Shown: piece after piece, positions 1 to 5,786 of the stretch | How the letters are laid out: every line of letters starts with the position of its first letter | Position numbering within the stretch: the stretch's first letter is position 1 | Assembly: GCA_044238735.1 (NCBI GenBank) | Contig: JBIICS010000164.1 | Coordinates: 1-5,786, forward strand | Length of the DNA stretch: 5,786 nt | Origin: JBIICS01 sp044238735 | Lineage (GTDB): Bacteria; Bacteroidota; Bacteroidia; UBA4408 | Direction: 5' to 3' | Program-made: the position numbers and the translations under genes | Notes under the pieces: generated by a model | Databases searched by the model: none | Seen by the model: the letters and a program-made list of their open reading frames with translations, nothing else | What the model was told of the DNA's origin: nothing

Positions 1-380
1 CTCATATAAAATTCTTTTGTTTCGCTTGGTCCGGGATAATAAACATCCTGTGCAATTAATACTTTATTAACTAGCTTTCCGGATGGCCCGGTTTGAATTG
101 TAACTAAAGTACCTTTTAAAATATTTTTTGCCTTTTCAGCAACTTCATCAATCGATTTTGCCAGAACAACACCACGAGAACCTGTTTCGTTTATTGTGCC
201 TTTACCACGTCCACCCGCATGTATTTGGGCTTTAACTACAAACCAACCGGTTCCTGTTTGTTTTTGAAGTTCCTTTGCAGCCTCTACAGCATTTTCAGGG
301 GTATCGGCAACAATTCCTTCCTGAATTGCAACCCCAAAACTTTTTAGAATTTGTTTTCCTTGGTATTCGTGAATATTCAT
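1..380 (-). CDS. sucC: Succinyl-CoA synthetase beta subunit, N-terminal part (cut by window edge)
   Basis: This is the beta subunit of succinyl-CoA ligase, the TCA-cycle enzyme that interconverts succinyl-CoA and succinate plus CoA with substrate-level NTP formation, working in the cytoplasm with SucD. The ATG lies at 380-378 and 126 complete codons are visible; family members are about 390-400 residues, so roughly two thirds lie left of the window. The protein begins MNIHEYQGKQIL, matching the E. coli start MNLHEYQAKQL. The ATP-grasp nucleotide-binding stretch KAQIHAGGRGKG follows at about residues 49-60, and VLIAQDVYYPGPSETKEFYM closes the visible part. Residue 20 is Gln, as in mammalian GTP-specific enzyme, where E. 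coli has Pro (see findings). No frameshift is seen. The gene is divergent from lolD across an 81-bp spacer. The family call is firm; the nucleotide preference is inference. Confidence 0.96.
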   Translation of the reverse strand, partial: MNIHEYQGKQILKSFGVAIQEGIVADTPENAVEAAKELQKQTGTGWFVVKAQIHAGGRGKGTINETGSRGVVLAKSIDEVAEKAKNILKGTLVTIQTGPSGKLVNKVLIAQDVYYPGPSETKEFYM

Positions 381-403
381 GGTTTAAATTTTAATTTCAG
401 CCT

Positions 404-420
404 CAAAAGTAATACTTTTA
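404..420. promoter_or_regulatory. Palindromic pair of divergent -7-like promoter elements
   Basis: A perfect 7-bp inverted repeat with a one-base centre (AAAAGTA-A-TACTTTT, 405-419) sits in the sucC/lolD spacer. On the minus strand, positions 411-404 read TACTTTTG, an exact match to the Bacteroidota -7 consensus TAnnTTTG. It would give sucC a leader of roughly 18 bases. On the plus strand, 413-420 read TACTTTTA, one base off the consensus, about 40 bases before the lolD ATG. No good -33 TTG is found at the usual spacing on either side, so promoter function is inferred only. The palindrome could also be a small operator, or chance in AT-rich DNA. Confidence 0.4.
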
Positions 421-461
421 GGCAATTATAAATCATATCTAATCTAACAAGTTTTCAATAA

Positions 462-1124
462 ATGTCAACTTCTTTAATAATAGCTGAAAACATTGAGAAA
501 TCTTACGGAAACCTAAGCGTATTAAAAGGAATTTCGCTCGTTATTAAAAAAGGAGAAATCATTACAATTGTTGGGGCATCGGGTGCCGGAAAATCTACCC
601 TTCTTCAAATATTAGGCACACTGGATAAGGCCGACAAAGGACTCATTAAAATTGAAAATCAAGACCTTTCGGTTTTAAAGGGCGACAAATTAGCTCTATT
701 CAGAAACCATAAAATTGGTTTCATTTTTCAGTTCCATCACTTATTACCTGAATTTACTGCTCTAGAAAATGTTTGTATACCGGCATTTATAAAGGGAATA
801 AAAAAACAAGAGGCAGAAAAAAAAGCAATTGAATATTTAGAGTTTTTAGGACTAAAAGAACGTTTATATCACAAACCAAACGAATTATCAGGAGGAGAAC
901 AACAACGGGTAGCCGTGGCTAGAGCTCTAATTAATGAGCCGGCAATTATTCTAGCCGACGAGCCCAGTGGTAATTTAGATTCTAAAAACGCCAAAGAATT
1001 ACATGATTTATTTTTTAAATTAAGAGATCAGTACCATCAAACCTTTGTTATTGTAACTCACAATGAAGAATTAGCAAATATGGCAGACCGAAAGTTGGTA
1101 ATGAAAGATGGGTATATTGAATAG
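462..1124 (+). CDS. lolD: Lipoprotein-releasing ABC transporter ATP-binding protein LolD
   Basis: This 220-residue cytoplasmic ATPase should drive LolC/LolE-type permeases that extract outer-membrane lipoproteins from the inner membrane and hand them to the LolA carrier. All ABC motifs are present: Walker A GASGAGKST (38-46), Q-loop Gln90, signature LSGGEQQR (142-149), Walker B IILADEP with catalytic Glu167, D-loop GNLD (170-173) and switch His200. The stretch FQFHHLLPEFTALENV after the Q-loop is close to E. coli LolD (YQFHHLLPDFTALENV) and separates it from the related MacB and FtsE ATPases. The length is normal for LolD (about 220-235). No permease gene is adjacent, so the membrane partner must be encoded elsewhere; the neighbours are unrelated. 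The ATG at 462 follows an A/T-rich leader without a Shine-Dalgarno site, as is common in this phylum. Specificity is inferred from motif similarity. Confidence 0.9.
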   Translation: MSTSLIIAENIEKSYGNLSVLKGISLVIKKGEIITIVGASGAGKSTLLQILGTLDKADKGLIKIENQDLSVLKGDKLALFRNHKIGFIFQFHHLLPEFTALENVCIPAFIKGIKKQEAEKKAIEYLEFLGLKERLYHKPNELSGGEQQRVAVARALINEPAIILADEPSGNLDSKNAKELHDLFFKLRDQYHQTFVIVTHNEELANMADRKLVMKDGYIE

Positions 1125-1203
1125 TTTAGAGTTGTATGTAATTATCAATTATTGAAAACCATAAAGTATTTTAAGAAATATTAAATAACTAAAACAAAAA
1201 AAG

Positions 1204-2067
1204 TTGAATTCGATACAGAAATACCTCTCCCTTGTAAAGTTTTCTCACACTGTTTTTGCTTTACCTTTTGCATTAATTGGATTTACGCTTGGCTTAGTAA
1301 ATTGTGCTCATTTAAAAATAGATTTTTATTTATTGGCAAAGGTGCTAGCCTGTATGGTTTTTGCTCGAAATTCTGCTATGGCCTTTAACAGATATATAGA
1401 TCGAGATATAGATAAACTTAACTCCCGAACAGCAATTCGTGAAATACCAAGCGGATTAATTAAAGCAAATTCGGCCCTTATTTTTGTTATCGTTAATAGT
1501 CTTTTATTTGTATTTACAACCTACCTTATAAATAAATTATGTTTTTATCTATCTCCAGTTGCATTGCTGGTAATTTTAGGTTATAGCTTAACTAAACGAT
1601 TTACGGCTCTTTGTCACCTGGTTTTAGGGCTTGGCTTAAGCCTGGCTCCTGTTGGTGCATACTTGGCTGTATGTGGTAAATTCAATATCATTCCAGTTTT
1701 GTATTCAGGTGCTGTGCTTTTTTGGGTTTCGGGATTCGACATTATTTATGCCTTACAAGACGAAGAATTTGATTCTAAAATGAAATTAAATTCCATTCCG
1801 GTTAAATTAGGTAAAAAAAATTCGCTTCGCCTTTCCCAACTCCTTCACATCATTAGTTTTCTTTGTTTATTAAGCGCCGGATTTATTTTTGGAAATGGGT
1901 TATTTTTTACAATTGGCTTGCTTATTTTTTCTGTTTTACTCACCTATCAGCACCTTATTGTTAAACCAAACGATCTTAGTAAAATTAATCTGGCCTTTTT
2001 TACCACCAATGGTATAGCCAGCGTTATTTTTGGAACATTGGTAATCATTGATTTATTTTTTAGTTGA
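1204..2067 (+). CDS. ubiA: UbiA-family polyprenyltransferase (quinone biosynthesis; possibly MqnP-type)
   Basis: This 287-residue integral membrane enzyme of the UbiA superfamily should attach a polyprenyl chain to an aromatic ring in the inner membrane. Both Asp-rich, Mg-diphosphate-binding motifs are seen: NRYIDRDID (Asn62, Asp66, Asp70) and DIIYALQDEEFD (Asp179, Asp186, Asp190). Hydrophobic helices fill the rest. The sequence resembles the UbiA-like group usually named 'putative 4-hydroxybenzoate polyprenyltransferase', which includes MqnP of the futalosine menaquinone pathway. Bacteroidota generally make menaquinone and not ubiquinone, so the ubiA symbol marks the family, not a proven substrate. 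The start is TTG at 1204: an in-frame TAA lies at 1186-1188, no ATG or GTG comes between, and the conserved KYLSLVKFSHTVFALPFAL block starts at residue 6. A 79-base gap separates it from lolD, and its stop overlaps the next start (TGATG). Confidence 0.88.
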   Translation: MNSIQKYLSLVKFSHTVFALPFALIGFTLGLVNCAHLKIDFYLLAKVLACMVFARNSAMAFNRYIDRDIDKLNSRTAIREIPSGLIKANSALIFVIVNSLLFVFTTYLINKLCFYLSPVALLVILGYSLTKRFTALCHLVLGLGLSLAPVGAYLAVCGKFNIIPVLYSGAVLFWVSGFDIIYALQDEEFDSKMKLNSIPVKLGKKNSLRLSQLLHIISFLCLLSAGFIFGNGLFFTIGLLIFSVLLTYQHLIVKPNDLSKINLAFFTTNGIASVIFGTLVIIDLFFS

Positions 2068-2651
2068 TGATGGATTTTGAAACCATATACAACTGGATTA
2101 TTTTTCCTTTACTCATTTTCTTATCCCGAACTTGCGATGTTAGTTTAGGGACCTTACGAAATGTTTTGGCCTCTAAGGGGAAAAAAAAGATTGTACCCTT
2201 TATTGGTTTTTTTGAAGTATTAATTTGGTTAGTGGCCGTGAGTTCGATTTTAAAAAATCTTAACAATATTATGTGTTACGTTGGCTGGGCGGGTGGATAT
2301 GCTACCGGCATTTACCTCGGTTTAACCATCGAAGAAAAACTGGCCCTCGGTACACAAGTAATTCGAATTATAACCGCTAACAATCAAACCGAAGAATTTA
2401 CCGAGCAATTAAGTAAAAAAGGCTTTGGATATACCTGCCAGGATGCTCAAGGATCAAGAGGACCTGTTAAAATGATCTTTACGGTGGTAGAAAGAAAAAA
2501 AATTAAAGAAGTTATTGAAATCATTAATCAATTTTTACCTCAATCCTTTTACTCTATTGAAGATATCAGGCATACCACTCAAAACGGTTACGCTACCACT
2601 GAAAAAAAGAACCTGTTAAGTTCCATACTCCCACTAAGAAAACGGCTTTAG
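2067..2651 (+). CDS. UPF0316 membrane protein (DUF5698 + DUF2179), function unknown
   Basis: This 194-residue protein resembles the UPF0316 family (Bacillus subtilis YebE-like), which has no established function. Numbered from the ATG at 2067, three membrane segments lie at about residues 10-27, 42-60 and 68-87. They carry the family-like signatures SRTCDVSLGTLRN (20-32) and GYATGIYLGLTIEEKLALG (77-95). A soluble, probably cytoplasmic DUF2179-type domain follows (about 96-170) and a basic tail ends LRKRL. Three in-frame starts are packed together: TTG 2064, ATG 2067 and ATG 2070. I chose 2067 because it makes a TGATG stop/start overlap with the prenyltransferase gene, which implies translational coupling; 2070 is nearly as good. 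The close link suggests expression together with quinone prenylation, but that is context, not evidence of function. A run of eight A's (2181-2188) codes for lysines. Confidence 0.85.
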   Translation: MMDFETIYNWIIFPLLIFLSRTCDVSLGTLRNVLASKGKKKIVPFIGFFEVLIWLVAVSSILKNLNNIMCYVGWAGGYATGIYLGLTIEEKLALGTQVIRIITANNQTEEFTEQLSKKGFGYTCQDAQGSRGPVKMIFTVVERKKIKEVIEIINQFLPQSFYSIEDIRHTTQNGYATTEKKNLLSSILPLRKRL

Positions 2652-2699
2652 CAAAGTAAACTTTAATTAATTTAAAAAAATTTAATTAAATACCTTTGC
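2651..2699. repeat. AT-rich imperfect inverted repeat between UPF0316 and GNAT genes
   Basis: The outer arms GCAAAG (2651-2656) and CTTTGC (2694-2699) are exact reverse complements. Inside them, TTTAATTAA (2662-2670) pairs with TTAATTAAA (2682-2690) around an 11-base A/T loop. An asymmetric internal loop separates the two stems. The structure starts at the last base of the UPF0316 stop codon and covers the predicted -7 element of the GNAT gene. It lacks a GC-rich stem followed by a T tract, so it does not look like a standard terminator. Confidence 0.45.
2691..2698 (+). promoter_or_regulatory. Putative -7 promoter element for the GNAT gene
   Basis: TACCTTTG is an exact match to the Bacteroidota -7 consensus TAnnTTTG. 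It lies 28 bases before the GTG start, leaving a plausible leader of about 20 bases. The -33 TTG is not clear: only a TTT is found at a spacing of 17. It suggests that the GNAT gene, and perhaps the peptidase after it, can be transcribed independently of the genes upstream. Confidence 0.45.
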
Positions 2700-2726
2700 T
2701 CTAATAACCTCTAAAAACAACTAGTT

Positions 2727-3155
2727 GTGATCGTATTTAAAGAAATTGCAAATGAGAATTTAGATGTAATTCTTCCATTTATTAAATTGTTGAATCCTAA
2801 AACGGAAGAGGAAATTTTAATTGAACGATTAAAACAGTTAAAGTCCAACATTAATTATCATTGCATAGGGATGTATCTTAACAATACCCTTATTGGAATT
2901 TCGGGGTATTGGCTTCTAAATAAACTATACGTTGGAAAACACCTAGAACCGGATAATGTAATGATACTGCCTGAATTCAGGAATAAAAAATACGGCGATT
3001 TACTCATAAATCATATACACGCTATTGCCGAAAAAGAAAATTGCGAGGCCTCCGAACTTAATGTTTACACCAATAATTCGGCTGGTATTAAATTTTGGAT
3101 AAATAAAGGCTATCGTATTCTCGGGTTTCATATGCAAAAATCATTTAAACCTTAA
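2727..3155 (+). CDS. GNAT-family N-acetyltransferase
   Basis: This 142-residue soluble protein has the size and layout of a single-domain GCN5-related acetyltransferase, which moves an acetyl group from acetyl-CoA to an amine. Motif A, the acetyl-CoA pyrophosphate loop, is seen as VMILPEFRNKKYGDLLINHI (78-97). Its core is Arg85 to Gly90, a looser form of Q/RxxGxG/A. The motif B region is LNVYTNNSAGIKFWINKGY (111-129), with the usual Asn, 'A..FW' and GY pattern. The central strand LIGISGYWLL (55-64) also fits. The substrate cannot be predicted. The only sensible in-frame start is GTG at 2727, giving MIVFKEI, a typical first GNAT strand. It has its own promoter candidate and lies 75 bases after the UPF0316 gene and 42 before the peptidase gene, so a functional tie to either is unproven. 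Confidence 0.85.
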   Translation: MIVFKEIANENLDVILPFIKLLNPKTEEEILIERLKQLKSNINYHCIGMYLNNTLIGISGYWLLNKLYVGKHLEPDNVMILPEFRNKKYGDLLINHIHAIAEKENCEASELNVYTNNSAGIKFWINKGYRILGFHMQKSFKP

Positions 3156-3172
3156 ATTCTTTTTGGCTTTTT
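3135..3172 (+). terminator. Weak AT-rich hairpin with T tract at the GNAT 3' end
   Basis: Positions 3135-3148 can pair with 3152-3165 around a 3-base ACC loop. That makes 12 of 14 pairs, nearly all A-T, and the stem spans the stop codon. It is followed by GC and then TTTTT (3168-3172). The layout resembles an intrinsic terminator but the stem is thermodynamically weak, so it may only attenuate transcription or be a chance result of the AT-rich sequence. Confidence 0.25.
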
Positions 3173-3197
3173 ATCTATTGCAAAAACTATTCAAAAA

Positions 3198-4175
3198 ATG
3201 AATTTAGGTATATTTGCAGGCATGTTTGGCAAAAGCACATTTACCTTAATACTCACTTTATTTATATTTTTTAATGTAAAGGCATTTCACCGTCATGAAA
3301 ATCCTACACAAAACGAAGTTGAAATAAGTGAAGAACGCATTCTTTTTTTAATTGACTCTGTTTTAAGTTTAAAAAATCCTCCCAAATGGGTGGTAGAAGA
3401 TTTACAACGATTAATAAAATTAAAATATGAAATACCTGAGGGTATTTCCAACCCTACTTCAACTACAAAAGAGTTGCCTGCACCAAATGAGGATCTGTTT
3501 GCTTGTTGGAATACTTCTAAAATAAATCCCTTTCCCGATTCAATTATAAAATCGGATACAGGCACCGTTCTTGTTTTTACCAATCAACCTTTTTGCATGC
3601 CCTTTGCCGGTGAAATTACTTCTCCTTATGGATACAGAGATAAACACTTTCATAAAGGAGTTGATATAGATTTAAATAAAGGAAATCCTGTAAAAGCCTC
3701 TTTTGATGGTGTTGTTCGAATTGCCAAAAAATACGGTGCTTTTGGAAATGTGGTTGTAATCAGGCATCGAGACGGATTAGAAACTGTTTATGCTCATTTA
3801 AGCAAAATAAAAGTTAAAACAGGCGACAAAATTTCATCAGGCACTCTTATAGGATTAGGAGGTAACTCCGGTAGATCCTCTGGCTCTCATCTTCACTTCG
3901 AAATACGCTACAAAGGAGTACCTTTAAATCCATCCCATTTTATCTCATTTAATAATAACACCTTACGAGATCAGGAGTTTTTATTGAAAAAAACCACTAA
4001 AGGTTTCATGGTCTATCCAGTTCATGCTAATTTTCACAAAGTAAAAAAAGGTGAATCACTTTCTGTTATCTCCCAAAAATATGGATTAACCATTCCACAA
4101 TTAAAATCATTAAACGGGATGCCGATTAAATCTAAATCGATTTTAGTGCCCGGGCAATTAATTAGAGTAAGCTAA
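3198..4175 (+). CDS. Secreted M23 peptidoglycan endopeptidase with C-terminal LysM
   Basis: This 325-residue exported protein is predicted to cut peptide cross-links in peptidoglycan in the periplasm. The signal peptide is Lys12 followed by a hydrophobic core (about 14-27) and a VKA|F cleavage site near residue 29. A linker with no recognised domain runs to about 132. The lysostaphin-like M23 domain (about 133-247) has an intact site: HKGVD gives His152 and Asp156, YAHL gives His200, and SHLHFE gives His231 and His233. By family knowledge His152, Asp156 and His233 bind zinc, and His200 and His231 assist catalysis. A LysM glycan-binding repeat occupies about 279-323 (HKVKKGESLSVISQKYG, ending VPGQLIRV). 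Cys103 and Cys133 could form a disulfide. An alternative ATG at 3222 would give a shorter signal peptide. The gene converges on the ClC gene with a 23-base gap. Confidence 0.92.
   Translation: MNLGIFAGMFGKSTFTLILTLFIFFNVKAFHRHENPTQNEVEISEERILFLIDSVLSLKNPPKWVVEDLQRLIKLKYEIPEGISNPTSTTKELPAPNEDLFACWNTSKINPFPDSIIKSDTGTVLVFTNQPFCMPFAGEITSPYGYRDKHFHKGVDIDLNKGNPVKASFDGVVRIAKKYGAFGNVVVIRHRDGLETVYAHLSKIKVKTGDKISSGTLIGLGGNSGRSSGSHLHFEIRYKGVPLNPSHFISFNNNTLRDQEFLLKKTTKGFMVYPVHANFHKVKKGESLSVISQKYGLTIPQLKSLNGMPIKSKSILVPGQLIRVS
3209..3216 (+). promoter_or_regulatory. TAnnTTTG match within the first codons of the M23 gene
   Basis: TATATTTG matches the Bacteroidota -7 consensus exactly, but it lies 11 bases inside the longest reading frame and has no TTG at 17-23 bases upstream. 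If used, transcription would begin at about the second in-frame ATG (3222), making a leaderless or near-leaderless message. It is more likely a chance match over the Gly-Ile-Phe-Ala codons, but it bears on the choice of start. Confidence 0.2.
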
Positions 4176-4198
4176 TCTTAACGATAAGTACTCGTCAA

Positions 4199-5786
4199 CT
4201 AATTGTTATTTACGCCCATTTTTTGATTGTAGCTGTTAAAAATATCACGGCTCCGAACATAACCCAAATAATTACCGTTTTTAGTAACCGCTACCTTGTC
4301 AAAATCGTATTGCATGATTACTTTTAATGCTTTGCTCAAACGTTCATAACTATCAACAGATGGAATATTTTTATTCACCAATCGGCTCAAGTTATGATCA
4401 AAAGCCCATCTTCCCTCTACCGAGGATTGATCGATTTTCCTTAAAGAAATCATGCCTTCATATACGCCATTTTCATTAAAAACTATAAAATCACTTGCAT
4501 GTATCCTTTGAGAAACCGCTATTAAATCATGAAGATTTTGGCTAACTTTTATTTCTGCCAGATGACGAAGCTGACTCTTCATTTCTTCAATTTTAACCGA
4601 ATCAATTACATCAAAACGCATATCCCAATGATGAGCAGGACTTTTAAAACGATTCTCAACCTGATTTCTATAAAAAGAAATTTGTTTCGACAGAATAAAG
4701 GTAAAAATACTTACAATGATTAATGGCGGAAGAAGCATGTATGAACCTGTCATCTCACAGATCATAACAATACCGGCAACTGGCGCATTTGCAACGCCAG
4801 CATAAAAAGCCCCCATACCCACTACCACATAAGAGCCAACATGAACATTTGTGCCAGTTAAAATAAGTTTTGCCGCAATACCCACCGCTGCACCCAACAT
4901 CCCCCCAATAAATAAAGAAGGGCCAAAAATACCGGCAGATCCACCCGAACCAATGGTAAGCGTGGAAGTGACAATTTTTAATAAAGCTATAGCCAAAAAA
5001 CTTAATACCATCCACCAGGGTGAAAAACGACTGGAGAAAAAATTAGGGGTAAATCCATTATAAACCGACTCCAGATAATCTGATCCAGTGCCCCCCGCTT
5101 CAAAAAAAACAAGACAAATAGCTCCCACCAATAAGCCCCCAATTGCCGGTTTTAAAACCGGATGAATTTTAATTCGATTTATAAATACCTTGGTGTCCCT
5201 AAATCCTTTTATAAAAAGAAAGCCAAATAAAAAACAAAGTATTCCCAGTATAACATAAAAAAACAACTCAGGCAATTCCAGTGGTGCGATATCTTTTACA
5301 TTCATAAATACATCTGTACCGGTATAATAAGTATATACCAAATAGGCTACCACCGACGATAAAAAGCATGGTATAAGGGCATCGCTTTCAATATCTTCTT
5401 TATATACCATTTCGGCGGCAGTTAATGCACCACCCAATGGCGCTTTAAATACCGCACCTAATCCGGCTGCACTACCCGCCAATAATAAGGTTCGGCGAGC
5501 ACGAGCTCCGGCATTTCCAATTTTAGCAACCCAAACACCAATACCCGAACCAATTAATGCTAAGGGTCCTTCCTTACCCCCAGACCCGCCGGATGACAGT
5601 GTAAAAATAGTAGCGATACCTTTAATGATGGGTACTCGTGTTGATATTTTACCATCATTATTATGAAAAGCCCCAATCATTTCGTCGGCCCCGGTACCTA
5701 TTGCATCTTTACAAAAATAGTGAGTAATTAAACCTGTAATTAAACCACCAAAAGCTGGAAGCAATAAAATGAAGAGAGAATTTTGA
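4199..5786 (-). CDS. ClC-family anion transporter with C-terminal CBS pair (N-terminus cut off)
   Basis: This is an inner-membrane voltage-gated chloride channel family protein, probably an anion/proton exchanger. The frame is open to the window edge (528 residues seen), so the true start and first helices are missing; the TTG at 5764 is an internal Leu codon. Landmarks in order: GTGADE (5698-5681) where GSGIPE is usual, GGKEGP with the gating Glu (codon 5572-5570), AAEM with a Glu (5413-5411) at the place of the E. coli internal proton Glu203, GGSAGIFGPSL for the GxFxP motif (from about 4945 downward), and a Tyr in ISFYRNQ (4672-4670) that may match central Tyr445. About 110 C-terminal residues (4550-4220) form two CBS-like repeats, which in other ClCs bind adenine nucleotides. 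The gating and internal Glu together favour exchange over channel activity, by inference. The ion carried is uncertain because of the altered filter motif. Confidence 0.92.
   Translation of the reverse strand, partial: QNSLFILLLPAFGGLITGLITHYFCKDAIGTGADEMIGAFHNNDGKISTRVPIIKGIATIFTLSSGGSGGKEGPLALIGSGIGVWVAKIGNAGARARRTLLLAGSAAGLGAVFKAPLGGALTAAEMVYKEDIESDALIPCFLSSVVAYLVYTYYTGTDVFMNVKDIAPLELPELFFYVILGILCFLFGFLFIKGFRDTKVFINRIKIHPVLKPAIGGLLVGAICLVFFEAGGTGSDYLESVYNGFTPNFFSSRFSPWWMVLSFLAIALLKIVTSTLTIGSGGSAGIFGPSLFIGGMLGAAVGIAAKLILTGTNVHVGSYVVVGMGAFYAGVANAPVAGIVMICEMTGSYMLLPPLIIVSIFTFILSKQISFYRNQVENRFKSPAHHWDMRFDVIDSVKIEEMKSQLRHLAEIKVSQNLHDLIAVSQRIHASDFIVFNENGVYEGMISLRKIDQSSVEGRWAFDHNLSRLVNKNIPSVDSYERLSKALKVIMQYDFDKVAVTKNGNYLGYVRSRDIFNSYNQKMGVNNN

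Noticed and set aside
2183..2189. A AAA AAG heptamer in frame in the UPF0316 gene, resembling a -1 programmed frameshift site, preceded by AAGGGG
   Set aside because: A -1 slip would meet a stop at 2213-2215 after nine codons, no clear stimulatory stem follows, and similar poly-A lysine runs occur in other genes here. It is probably codon use in an AT-rich genome.
2060..2266. 68-codon minus-strand open frame
   Set aside because: It is antisense to the UPF0316 N-terminal membrane region and has no independent support.
3293..3583. 96-codon minus-strand open frame
   Set aside because: It lies antisense within the M23 peptidase gene, whose own frame has clear domains. No family resemblance was seen.
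4176..4198. Possible bidirectional terminator between the convergent M23 and ClC genes
   Set aside because: Only a 4-bp stem (CTTA/TAAG) with no T tract is visible in 23 bases; too weak to call. The 3' ends of the two transcripts may overlap instead.
4755..5015. 86-codon open frame on the minus strand
   Set aside because: It is an alternative frame inside the ClC gene, unusually rich in Cys and Trp, with no recognisable domain.
4529..5063. Two plus-strand open frames (4529-4723 and 4851-5063)
   Set aside because: Both are antisense to the ClC gene, with low-complexity or Pro/Lys-rich translations and no promoter or family evidence.
5762..5764. TTG as start codon of the ClC gene
   Set aside because: The frame stays open upstream to the window edge, reading QNSLFILL before LPAFGG, which fits a transmembrane helix. 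The codon is an internal Leu and the gene is truncated by the window.
1..5786. A defence, mobile or biosynthetic multi-gene system
   Set aside because: All seven genes fall in common families with ordinary housekeeping or envelope roles. There are no transposase, integrase, CRISPR or toxin-antitoxin signatures and no composition break obvious by eye.

Overview
The window looks like an ordinary stretch of a Bacteroidota (Bacteroidetes) chromosome. The evidence is low GC content, A-rich leaders without clear Shine-Dalgarno sites, several matches to the Bacteroidota -7 promoter element TAnnTTTG, and proteins whose sequence style fits that phylum: a SucC starting MNIHEYQGKQIL, a LolD with the FHHLLPEFTALENV stretch, and an M23 peptidase with a C-terminal LysM. 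The genus cannot be told from this window.

Layout: positions 1-380 (minus strand) hold the N-terminal third of the succinyl-CoA synthetase beta subunit, cut by the window edge. An 81-bp divergent spacer contains a short palindrome made of two back-to-back -7-like elements. Five plus-strand genes then run in one direction: lolD (462-1124), a UbiA-family prenyltransferase with a TTG start (1204-2067), a UPF0316 membrane protein that overlaps it by one base (2067-2651), a GNAT acetyltransferase with a GTG start (2727-3155) and a secreted M23/LysM cell-wall peptidase (3198-4175). From 4199 to the right edge a ClC-type anion transporter with a C-terminal CBS pair lies on the minus strand, convergent with the peptidase. 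Its N-terminus is outside the window.

How the genes fit together: most are envelope or energy-metabolism housekeeping functions (TCA cycle, lipoprotein export, isoprenoid quinone synthesis, peptidoglycan hydrolysis, anion/proton exchange). Only the prenyltransferase/UPF0316 pair is clearly translationally coupled. The GNAT gene seems to have its own promoter. There is no mobile element, CRISPR array, RNA gene or toxin/defence cassette, and no gap longer than 300 bases.

I found no convincing new multi-gene system. The points most worth a second look are the coupling of an uncharacterised UPF0316 protein to a quinone prenyltransferase, a non-canonical anion-filter motif in the ClC protein, and a Gln at the nucleotide 'gatekeeper' position of SucC that suggests GTP use.
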